A stretch of 64,000 bases of DNA from contig JANLFW010000002.1 of assembly GCA_024653305.1 (NCBI GenBank), positions 11,993-75,992 of the forward strand. The letters run 5' to 3'. A program made the translations under genes and the position numbers. The notes beneath the pieces were generated by a model. The model worked only from the letters and a program-made list of their open reading frames with translations. It did not search any database and had not been told where the DNA came from. Source of the stretch: Candidatus Acetothermia bacterium. Lineage in GTDB: Bacteria > Bipolaricaulota > Bipolaricaulia > Bipolaricaulales > Bipolaricaulaceae. This document shows, one piece after another, positions 56,962 to 64,000 of this stretch (position 1 is its first letter; each line of letters starts with the position of its first letter).

Positions 56962-57821
56962 AAGCTCACCCCGAACCCGAACCGGTGGGAGGGCGCGAGC
57001 CAGGGGTGGGTCAGGAGGGCGTAGTCCACGGCGAACGCCTGCCATCGCACGCCCAAACCCAATGACCACTGGACGAGCCCGCCCGGGAGGCGCACCCCGC
57101 CCCGGACCTCGAGCTCCCGGAACGGGGCCCAGCCCAGGCCCATCGCGAGATAGTCGGTAGAGAGGTCCAGGACGCCGAGAAATCCGGCCGGGTGGATCCA
57201 CGCCGCGCCCAGGGCGAGGTCGGTGGACCACCCTTCGCCCCGCTCCCCCAACCTCGCGCCGAACCCGAGCTCACGGATGGCCAGCCCGGCCCGCACTTCC
57301 CCGAACGGCGTGGACAGCCGGCCCAGGAGCCCGAGGTCCAAGGCGATCCCGCTTCCGGACGCGTCGGCCACCGTGATCTGGTGGTGCTTCAGCGCCAACC
57401 CCAAGGCTGCCGGGAACGGGAAGAGTCCGGAGAGGAACGGGATGCGGCGGGCATCCAGCCCAACGCCCAACACCAGGCCAAAGGTGGAGAAGGTGAGGGG
57501 GTCCCCGGCCGGGTCGGCGATCCCGCCCACCGAAAGGTAGGTCAAGCCCGCGCCCCATCCGGGCAAGGCCCCGGCCAGCCAGCCCACCGTGTACAGGTTG
57601 AGGGCATTGGTCACGGTGGAGTCGGCCCGCAGCGAGGGCACCCACGCCAGCCCGGCTGGGTTCGCGAGCAGGGCCTCGCTGCCTTCGGCGAGGGCGGTAT
57701 ACGCCCCGCCCAGGCCCATCGCCCGCACCCCAAGCCCCATGTCGAACGGGTTCAGGAGGCCCTGGCCGAGGGCGGTCGCCCCCACCAGAACCCCGATCGT
57801 TGCCAGGAACAGTTTGCGCAT
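56958..57821 (-). CDS. Second PorV/PorQ-like outer membrane protein
   Basis: A 287-residue barrel protein with a signal peptide (KLFLATIGVLVGATALGQG). The PorV/PorQ motif is more typical here: MGLGVRAMGLGGAYTALAEG followed by SEALLANPAGLAW. The C-terminus HRFGFGVSF ends in Phe, as expected for an outer-membrane barrel. The ATG has AAAGGAG at 7 nt and lies 11 bp after the PKD-repeat surface protein, so the two form one operon. Its TAG stop shares a CTAG with the stop of the giant outer membrane protein on the other strand. Confidence 0.78.
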   Translation of the reverse strand: MRKLFLATIGVLVGATALGQGLLNPFDMGLGVRAMGLGGAYTALAEGSEALLANPAGLAWVPSLRADSTVTNALNLYTVGWLAGALPGWGAGLTYLSVGGIADPAGDPLTFSTFGLVLGVGLDARRIPFLSGLFPFPAALGLALKHHQITVADASGSGIALDLGLLGRLSTPFGEVRAGLAIRELGFGARLGERGEGWSTDLALGAAWIHPAGFLGVLDLSTDYLAMGLGWAPFRELEVRGGVRLPGGLVQWSLGLGVRWQAFAVDYALLTHPWLAPSHRFGFGVSF

Positions 57822-57832
57822 CGCCCACTCCT

Positions 57833-60800
57833 TTAGCGCAGGACCAGGATCCGCCCGACCTCGGACCGGATCGTCCGGCCGTCCTGGGTCGCCGTGATCA
57901 GGTAGAAATAGAGCCCGTTGGGCACGGTTCGGCCGGCCCCGTCCTCAAGGTCCCAGGTGAACTGGGCCCCCGCTATGTCGCGCTCCACCACGGGCCGGCC
58001 GAGGGCGTCGAAGACGCGGATCTTCACGTCCGTCGCCCCCGATGGGAGGAAGACCTGGATCCGGGCCTGGGCAGCGGCTGGGTTATCGAGGAGCCGGGTG
58101 CCGATCTCCGCTCCGCCCTTGGCCCGGACGTAGAGGTCGAGGGTTCGCCATGCACTCCACCCGGCCTGGTTCCGGGCCCTCACCTTGACCATATACAGGC
58201 CCGCCGCGGGGTAGGTGTGCGTCACGGGCGGGGCGCCGGTGGCGTCCACCGTGCCGTCGCCATTGAAATCCCATTCCCAAGCGGTGACCGGGTCACCCTG
58301 AGGGGCGGTGGCAGTGGCGGTGAGGGTGACCGGCTGGCCCGCCTCCGGGACGGCGGGGCTGGCGGAAAGGGCGGTGACCGTGGGCGGCGGTGGCGGCGGA
58401 GGAGCGCCGATGGTGATGGTTTTCTCCTTCGTGCCCTTCGCGCCCCGGCGGTCGGTGACCTCGAGCTTCACCGTGTAGGTGCCGGCCGCGGCGTAGGTGT
58501 GGGTGGGGTTGGCCTCGGTGGCGGTGCCGCCGTCGCCGAACGTCCAGGCGTAGGTGAACGGGGTATCCGGCGGATCGTCGGGGTCGGTGGCGGTGGAGGT
58601 GAAGGTGACGGCCTGGCCGGCGGCAGGGCTTGTGGGGGACCAGGTGAAGTCCACCGTGGGCGGCTGATTCGGGCGCAGGGTGACTGTGATCTGTTTCGTC
58701 TTCTTCCCTTCCAGGCCCTTGGCGTCCCGGACGAGCAAGGTCACGGTGAACGTGCCGCCGTCGGGGTACTTGGTCTTGGCCGTCTCCGGCGGCCCGTTCC
58801 GCTCCACGTACCTGGGGCTCGCGCCCTCTCCGAAGTCCCATTTGGAGTACACGATGGCATCGCCATCGGGGTCGGTGATCGTCCCTGGAGTGAAGGTGAT
58901 CTCTTGGCCGTACTGAGGGTTAGCCGGGCTCCAGGTGAAGTCCTGGATCACCGGCGGGTTGTTGACCCCGATGTCGAAGGTGGCGCCTCGAACCGCCGTG
59001 GTATCGCCGCTCATTGTGCCCTCGGTGTAGGAGAAAACGGTCTCCAGGCGCACGGTCCGGCCGGCCACGGTCTTGTCGGGGCCGGCGAGGGTGACCCAGA
59101 TCCAAAGTTCCGCCTTGGCACCGTCGGCCACGGTGTTGTTGGCGGTGGGGGTGATGGACACCCCCGAATTGCGGAACCCCGTGAGGTTCGTGGTCTCGCC
59201 GAGGAGGGCCCCGTTCTCCCCGGCAAGCCGCACCTCGAGCTTGGCGAACTGGGTGTCGCTTGCCGTGCCCACGTTCTTCACCCGGACCCGGGTGATGGTG
59301 ACTCCAGCTGTATTGGCGTCCTTGTCCTCGAGCTTGATCTTCTGGGCCACAAACCGCTGGGTGGAGTAGACCGTGCGCGGATCGATGGCGATGTTCTCCA
59401 CCACCTCAAACCCCGCGGGGTAAATGGCCACCGTCTCCGGGTAGGTAACCGCCGCCGTGGCATAGGCCGGGCTTGGAGGGGAAGGCACTGGGGGTTCTTC
59501 GCTCCCCACACGGACTTCTGGTCGGATGGTACGGCCGGTGGTGGCTAGGGGCGAAACCCGATACTCGATGGTGATGGTCGCTTCCTTTTCGTCCGCGACA
59601 TCGGTAGGGGTGACCTGGATCCAGCCGCCTATGCGGAAGTCGAACCCCGAAGGCCAACTGGAACGGACCCGGGTGGTGCCCACCCACACCGTGAACCCCG
59701 CGATGTCCGCGGTCTCCGCGGTTCCCAAGTTCTTCACGTAAATGTGGGTGATCTGGACTTTATTCCCGTTGTAGTCCCGATCGGCGACCCAAATCTTTTG
59801 GGTCAGGCGCTCACCGGGGTTGATCCCCGGTCCTGGAGGCGGTGTGGATATCTCCTCGATTTCTTCAAACCCAGCCCGGCGGATGGTCCAAGTCGTGGGC
59901 CCGGTCACCGTTTGGTTTATGGTCTGGCCCGTGTTTTCCTCGACCTCAAGGACGACCGCACTCTTAAGGGTCCTCTCGTCCCGCGGGTACGTGGCGTCCC
60001 CCGATTCGTCCCCCGATTGCACCGTGATGGTCACGGTTATCGTGAGCTCAGTCCCGTCGGGGAAGCTCGTGGGCAAAGGTGGCTTCGTAGCCGTGAACAC
60101 TACACCTGTTCCATCCCATCCGGTGGCCGATTCCGTAGCAGCGGTGTAGGTGGCCGTGCCGTCATTGATCTGGACCTCGATGGACTGGAGGTCGGAGGCC
60201 TCGGCGGTAGCACCGTTGGCCCGCTTCACCGTGACCTTGTTGACCTTGACCGCCCGGGCGTTGGCATCGAGGTCGCGAATGCGGAATTTCTGAACCGGTG
60301 CGGAGTCCCCGGGGTTGAGGTTGTCGGGGTCCGGGGACTCGTCGGTGATCACTTCAAACCCGGCCTTCCGGATGGTCTCGGGCCGGCCATCCTGGAGGAA
60401 GCCGCTGTTCCCCGATTCAGTGGCGGTGTACCAATAGGCGTTCGTCTCCAGAACCACGGTCTCCCCGCCCGAAATTGCGGCGGGGCGAGCTACGTCCACC
60501 AGCACCCAAAGATACCGCGTCTGGCCCTTCGGGACGGTGAAAGAGGTAGGAATGACGATCCCGACCTGAAGGTCTTTACCAGTGGTGGGCGCTCGGACAG
60601 CTGTCGTGGCAGGGGCAGAAGTGGGCAGGGTTGGGGTCGTGGATTCCAGGGCCAGGGCGATCTGGGTGATGTGGGAGGAGGTGGCGGTGCCCGTGTTCCT
60701 CACCTGGATGAACTCGATGGTGGTATCCCGGGCGGAGTCCCCTTTGACGGTGATCACCTGGACGATGATCCCAGTATCACCAGGGTTCAAGGCCTCCCCG

Positions 60801-60886
60801 CCAAAGGACCTGTCGGTAAACGTGGGGGCGGCCACCGCGGTCACGGCCAGCCCACACAGGACCAGGCTCAACAGGGTCTTCTTCAC
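57833..60886 (-). CDS. Surface protein with four ~150-residue repeats, PKD domains and C-terminal FlgD/Por-type domain
   Basis: A 1,017-residue secreted protein with a Sec signal (KKTLLSLVLCGLAVTAVAA). Four related units (residues ~20-640) each carry NPGD/Q...D.D.N and V(K/R)N.GTA motifs, for example IEFIQVRNTGTATSSHIT, ITHIYVKNLGTAETADI and ITRVRVKNVGTASDTQFA, and are joined by AGFEV(I/V) linkers. Three PKD modules follow (VIQDFTWSPANPQYG, TVDFTWSPTSPAAG, WEWDFNGDGTVDATG). The last ~85 residues repeat the Por/FlgD pattern (DNPAAAQARIQVFLPSG, VFDALGRPVVERD, GRTVPNGLYFYLI). The start is a GTG with GAGGAGG. It precedes the second PorV-like gene. Confidence 0.8.
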   Translation of the reverse strand: MKKTLLSLVLCGLAVTAVAAPTFTDRSFGGEALNPGDTGIIVQVITVKGDSARDTTIEFIQVRNTGTATSSHITQIALALESTTPTLPTSAPATTAVRAPTTGKDLQVGIVIPTSFTVPKGQTRYLWVLVDVARPAAISGGETVVLETNAYWYTATESGNSGFLQDGRPETIRKAGFEVITDESPDPDNLNPGDSAPVQKFRIRDLDANARAVKVNKVTVKRANGATAEASDLQSIEVQINDGTATYTAATESATGWDGTGVVFTATKPPLPTSFPDGTELTITVTITVQSGDESGDATYPRDERTLKSAVVLEVEENTGQTINQTVTGPTTWTIRRAGFEEIEEISTPPPGPGINPGERLTQKIWVADRDYNGNKVQITHIYVKNLGTAETADIAGFTVWVGTTRVRSSWPSGFDFRIGGWIQVTPTDVADEKEATITIEYRVSPLATTGRTIRPEVRVGSEEPPVPSPPSPAYATAAVTYPETVAIYPAGFEVVENIAIDPRTVYSTQRFVAQKIKLEDKDANTAGVTITRVRVKNVGTASDTQFAKLEVRLAGENGALLGETTNLTGFRNSGVSITPTANNTVADGAKAELWIWVTLAGPDKTVAGRTVRLETVFSYTEGTMSGDTTAVRGATFDIGVNNPPVIQDFTWSPANPQYGQEITFTPGTITDPDGDAIVYSKWDFGEGASPRYVERNGPPETAKTKYPDGGTFTVTLLVRDAKGLEGKKTKQITVTLRPNQPPTVDFTWSPTSPAAGQAVTFTSTATDPDDPPDTPFTYAWTFGDGGTATEANPTHTYAAAGTYTVKLEVTDRRGAKGTKEKTITIGAPPPPPPPTVTALSASPAVPEAGQPVTLTATATAPQGDPVTAWEWDFNGDGTVDATGAPPVTHTYPAAGLYMVKVRARNQAGWSAWRTLDLYVRAKGGAEIGTRLLDNPAAAQARIQVFLPSGATDVKIRVFDALGRPVVERDIAGAQFTWDLEDGAGRTVPNGLYFYLITATQDGRTIRSEVGRILVLR

Positions 60887-61195
60887 CGCTACCTCCTCAT
60901 CTCCGCTAGCCTAGCGCTAGCCTACCCATCTCCCCTCCCGTTGGCCGCGATCGCCGTTACCCGGACCACAGGCGTTTGTCCTTCCTCGCCCACACCCTTG
61001 TCCGATCCCGCCCGTGAGTATAGCGCTACGAAAATGTGGGCGTCGGTAATCTTTGCAACATCCGAACACGAAGCCATGAACAGGGATCGGCCCTGAAACA
61101 ACACGAAAGCAGCGAAGCGCCCTGCCCGACCAGAGAAGAAGCCCGGCGCTTCCGGCACCGGGCTTCCCGTGCATCCCCGAGGCCGCGAGATCGCG
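60887..61195. other. 309-bp intergenic region before the PKD-protein gene
   Basis: It holds a direct repeat of GCTAGCCTA (60905-60913 and 60916-60924) just upstream of the PKD-protein Shine-Dalgarno, a minus-strand -10-like TATACT (61017-61022) without a clear -35, and the M32 terminator hairpin (61138-61166). No gene of convincing quality is seen in the rest. Confidence 0.6.
61138..61166 (-). terminator. Rho-independent-like terminator of the M32 carboxypeptidase gene
   Basis: A perfect 9-bp stem (GAAGCCCGG with CCGGGCTTC, 11-nt loop) lies 30 nt after the minus-strand stop and is followed by TTCTCT on that strand. Confidence 0.65.
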
Positions 61196-62683
61196 CTACA
61201 ACCTGTACACGTCGCGGTATTTCCGCTGGACGTAGTTCATGAACGGGCGGGGGGAGAGCCCCGCCCCGGTCACCCGAACCACGAGCTCCTCGGGGAGGTA
61301 CACCCGCCCATGGCGGTGGATCCTCTCCCGCAGCCACTCCCGGATCGACCCGAGCTCGCCGCGCCGCACCCGGGCCCAGAAGTCCGGGACCTCGCGCTCG
61401 GCTGCGGCCGCGATCTGGGCCGCGTACAGGTTCCCCAAGCTGTAGGACGGGAAGTACCCGAACATCCCGCCCGACCAGTGCACGTCCTGGAGCACCCCAT
61501 GGGCATCATCGGGCGGGACCACCCCGAGGTACCTCTCCATCGCCTTCCCCCACCGCCCGGGAAGCTCCTCCACCCTCAAGCGCCCCTCGATCAGGTCCAC
61601 TTCAAGCTCAAACCGCAAACAGATGTGCAGGTTGTACGTGACCTCGTCCGCCTCCACCCGGATCAGGGACGGCTCCACCCGGTTCACCCCCCGCCAGACC
61701 TCCTCCGGGGTGAGCCGGGAGAAGGCGCGGAACCGCTGCACGAGCTTGGGGCGGAAGAACTCCCAAAACGCAAGGGATCGGCCGATCTGGTTCTCCCAGA
61801 ACCTAGATTGGGACTCATGCATCCCGAACGAAGCCCCGGTATCCAAACCCGTCCAGGCCAGGGCCGGGTCCACCCCCTGGTCGTACAGGGCGTGGCCCCC
61901 CTCGTGGAGGGCCCCAAACAGGGCCGAGAACGGATCGTCCGGCCGGTAGCGGTTGGTGACCCGCACGTCCCCCGGGCCGATCCCGATCGTGAAGGGATGG
62001 GTGGAGTCGTCGAGCCTTCCGGCGGTGAAGTCGTACCCCATGGCCTGAAGGACCTCCCGGGCGAGGGCCCGCTGGGCCTCTACCCGAAACGGGCCTTGGG
62101 GCAAAGGTGGGGGTGGGGTCCCATCCTCCCGGAGCTTTGTCAGAAAGGGCACGAGCTCCTCCCGCAGCTCCCCCAGCGCCGCCCGCAGCTTCCTTGCGGT
62201 CATCCCCGGCTCGTACTCCTCCACCAGGGCGTCATACGGGCTCTCTTGGTATCCGATGAGCTTGGCGATCTCGCGCACCAGGTCCACGACCTCCGCGAGG
62301 TGCGGGCGGAACATGGAGAAGTCCGAGGCGGCCTTGGCCTTCTCCCAGGTCGTCTCCGCCCGGGCGCAAGCCTCGACGAACCGCTGGTACAGGTCGGGCG
62401 GGATGGCCCGGTACCGTTGGTGCTGCCGCTCCCAATGGCGCACCAGGGCCCGATCCACCTCGGAGTCCTCAAGCTCCCCCTTCGCCGCCGCGAGGAGCTC
62501 GCCCATCCGCGGGGACACCAGCCGCTCGAAGCTCAACCGCTCCAGCCGGCCCACCACCCGGGCCCGGGCCTCCGCCCCCTTCTCGGGCATGCAGGTGCGC
62601 TGGTCCCAGTGGGCGAGGGCCGCGCCCGCGCTGATCTCGACCATCTCCCGCACGTAGCCGCGCAGCTCGTTCAGGGCGGACAC
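61196..62683 (-). CDS. M32 family metallocarboxypeptidase (Taq-type)
   Basis: A 495-residue carboxypeptidase that removes C-terminal residues; M32 enzymes are common in thermophiles. The zinc motif is HEGGHALYDQG with the downstream Glu in GMHESQSRFWEN; other family segments are AAALAHWDQRTCMPEKGAEA (N-terminal), DDSTHPFTIGIGPGDVR, YNLHICLRFELEVDLIEG and DVHWSGGMFGYFPSYSLGN. GTG 62683 is preferred because it follows the TldE stop by 1 nt and has GAGAGG just upstream; earlier starts would overlap that gene by up to 200 bp. Confidence 0.94.
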   Translation of the reverse strand: MSALNELRGYVREMVEISAGAALAHWDQRTCMPEKGAEARARVVGRLERLSFERLVSPRMGELLAAAKGELEDSEVDRALVRHWERQHQRYRAIPPDLYQRFVEACARAETTWEKAKAASDFSMFRPHLAEVVDLVREIAKLIGYQESPYDALVEEYEPGMTARKLRAALGELREELVPFLTKLREDGTPPPPLPQGPFRVEAQRALAREVLQAMGYDFTAGRLDDSTHPFTIGIGPGDVRVTNRYRPDDPFSALFGALHEGGHALYDQGVDPALAWTGLDTGASFGMHESQSRFWENQIGRSLAFWEFFRPKLVQRFRAFSRLTPEEVWRGVNRVEPSLIRVEADEVTYNLHICLRFELEVDLIEGRLRVEELPGRWGKAMERYLGVVPPDDAHGVLQDVHWSGGMFGYFPSYSLGNLYAAQIAAAAEREVPDFWARVRRGELGSIREWLRERIHRHGRVYLPEELVVRVTGAGLSPRPFMNYVQRKYRDVYRL

Positions 62684-62684
62684 G

Positions 62685-64000
62685 TTACATCCTCTCCGTT
62701 CGGCCGGTGAACGCGAACCTGGCGATGCGCACCTTGGGCACGAGCACCGCCCCGAACGCCTCCCCGTGGGTGATGAGGTACGGCTCTCGGCCCACCGCCT
62801 CCACCTCCGCCAGGGCCCGCAGGCCGGACTCGGTGGCGCGCAGGTCCTCCACCGCCGCCACGACCTTCCCGTCCTCGACGAGGAACGTCCCGTCACGGGT
62901 CATCATCGTCATCACCGCCCGCATGGGGTCCACCGTGCGCGCGTAGTGGAACCGGGTCACGAGGAGGCCCCGCTTGACCCCGGAAAGGAGCTCCGCGTCG
63001 CTTGCGGTCCCCGGCTCCAGCACCAGGTGCATCGGCATCGGGGAGTAGCTGGCGTAGGGCGGAGGCAGGGCGTGGCCGGTGGAGGTTGCTCCCATCAGCG
63101 TCGCGGTGCGGGCATCGTGGACCACCCCCTCCGCCACCCCGGATCGGAAGAAGTAGACCCGCTTCTTGGGCACCCCCTCGAAGTCGAACGGCAAGGGCAA
63201 GGTCTGAGGGTGGCGTCCGTCGTCGTAGACCGTGACCAACTCGGAGACGAGCTTCTCCCCAAGCCGGTCGCAGAGGAAACTGCGCTTCTCGAGGAGGGCC
63301 CGGGCAGAGAACCCCATTGAGGAGAGCATCCCAAGGAGGGTCGCCACCGCCGGTTCCTCCAACACCACCGTGTACTCCCCAGGATCGATGGCCACCCGCC
63401 GCTCCGAAGCGCGGGCCTTCTCCACCGCACGGTGGGCCACCTCCTCCGGCCGAAACGCGGCGATCACCCCGGAGAACTCGGCATAGCCGGAACCCCGTTC
63501 CTTCCCTAGGACCACGGTCACGAACCGCATCGAGGCCCCGCGAAAGTGGGCGTCCACCCCCCGGGAGGTTCGCACCCACAGCTCCGTCCCACCGGTGGAA
63601 AGCGACCCGGACGCGTTGTACCCGAGGTCCCGGGCCTCCGCCACCGCCCGGGCCACGAGCCCGGCCCGCTCGCCCGGGGTTGCCGCCCAGGTGGCCTCGT
63701 CCCACACGTCGAGCGGCGGGATGGGCTGCGGATCGGGTGGGGCATAGCCGGCGGGGCGGGTCTGGACTCGGGCCACCGCCACCGCCTCCTTCACCGCCCG
63801 GCGGAGCCCGTCCCGGGTGAGGTCGTTCGTCTCCTTCACCCCCACCTTGCCGTCGACCCATGCCCGTACGTAGGCCACCGTGTCCGTGGACGCCACGTTC
63901 TGGTGGATCTGGCAGCCGGTGAACCGGGTGAGCTCCTCCCGCTCGCGGACGACCACGAGCTCCAGCTCGTCCGCTGCCCGCTGCGCCAACGTCGCCTCCA
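62685..64000 (-). CDS. TldE/PmbA family protein, 5'-truncated by the window end
   Basis: A U62/TldD-TldE family member of at least 438 residues. It lacks the HExxxH zinc motif of TldD, which makes it the TldE/PmbA-type partner. Features: VVREREELTRFTGCQIHQNV, RGVDAHFRGASMRFVTVV, YTVVLEEPAVATLLGMLSSM, FDFEGVPKKRVYFFRSGV and LEPGTASDAELLSGVKRGLL. The only start in the window would be TTG at 63989, but the frame is open to base 64000 and the family usually has a few more N-terminal residues, so the true start is probably outside. TldD is expected directly upstream. The complex processes peptides or modified peptide products. Confidence 0.88.
   Translation of the reverse strand, partial: EATLAQRAADELELVVVREREELTRFTGCQIHQNVASTDTVAYVRAWVDGKVGVKETNDLTRDGLRRAVKEAVAVARVQTRPAGYAPPDPQPIPPLDVWDEATWAATPGERAGLVARAVAEARDLGYNASGSLSTGGTELWVRTSRGVDAHFRGASMRFVTVVLGKERGSGYAEFSGVIAAFRPEEVAHRAVEKARASERRVAIDPGEYTVVLEEPAVATLLGMLSSMGFSARALLEKRSFLCDRLGEKLVSELVTVYDDGRHPQTLPLPFDFEGVPKKRVYFFRSGVAEGVVHDARTATLMGATSTGHALPPPYASYSPMPMHLVLEPGTASDAELLSGVKRGLLVTRFHYARTVDPMRAVMTMMTRDGTFLVEDGKVVAAVEDLRATESGLRALAEVEAVGREPYLITHGEAFGAVLVPKVRIARFAFTGRTERM

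Noticed and set aside
57800-59548. A 582-codon plus-strand open frame opposite the PKD-repeat protein.
   Set aside because: Low-complexity G/V/R-rich translation; the minus strand has a signal peptide and clear PKD modules.

Overview
The window reads as one chromosomal segment of a GC-rich, gene-dense, diderm bacterium that is anaerobic or at most microaerophilic. The diderm call rests on three predicted outer-membrane beta-barrel proteins and surface proteins with FlgD/Por-type C-terminal domains. The anaerobe call rests on superoxide reductase, rubrerythrin, rubredoxin and rubredoxin reductase. A near-perfect relative of the Rhodothermus-type mannosylglycerate synthase suggests a thermophile or an osmotically stressed organism. 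From memory, the gene mix would suit Candidatus Bipolaricaulota (Acetothermia), but nothing here proves that. No rRNA, tRNA, CRISPR array, insertion sequence or phage gene was found.

Layout. 1-2253: C-terminal part of uvrB, whose reading frame opens inside an intein that interrupts the P-loop. 2270-6206: M42 peptidase, Mth938-domain protein, Nudix hydrolase, and a secreted repeat protein with an apparent frameshift. 6249-13370 (minus strand): one long run of genes in the order perR, rubrerythrin, peroxiredoxin, ferritin, superoxide reductase, DUF523-DUF1722, UV endonuclease, a relic hydrolase, class II photolyase, alpha/beta hydrolase. This is an oxidative-stress plus UV-damage operon. 13532-18196: M3 oligopeptidase, rubredoxin and its reductase (likely electron supply for the stress enzymes), Gfo/Idh/MocA oxidoreductase. 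18261-26058: a complete sugar-type ABC importer translationally coupled to mannosylglycerate synthase, divergent from a GT4 glycosyltransferase and a sugar-nucleotidyltransferase; together a compatible-solute island.

26089-39155: a lactate-dehydrogenase/EtfAB set (minus) divergent from a GntR regulator and a complete N-acetylmuramic-acid/amino-sugar pathway (plus): peptide-type SBP and two permeases, MurQ, AnmK, AmiE-like serine hydrolase, NagA, NagB. MurQ releases D-lactate, which the divergent dehydrogenase could oxidise. The two units share one face-to-face promoter and a candidate operator.

39152-50086: housekeeping genes (polA, ruvC, yceD-like, folP; rplI, murJ; a zinc-ribbon protein, sufT-like, Rrf2 regulator; dxr, ftsH). 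50169-60886: a cell-surface block with a subtilase, two PorV-like barrels, a 1,275-residue SprA-like outer-membrane protein with a propeller, and a PKD-repeat surface protein. 61196-64000: M32 carboxypeptidase and a truncated TldE/PmbA.

Gene architecture is very compact. At least fourteen same-strand junctions are 4-nt ATGA/GTGA overlaps, two convergent pairs share a CTAG that is the stop codon on both strands, and many first genes of operons have a -10 box only 6-9 nt before the start codon with no Shine-Dalgarno, which suggests leaderless transcripts.
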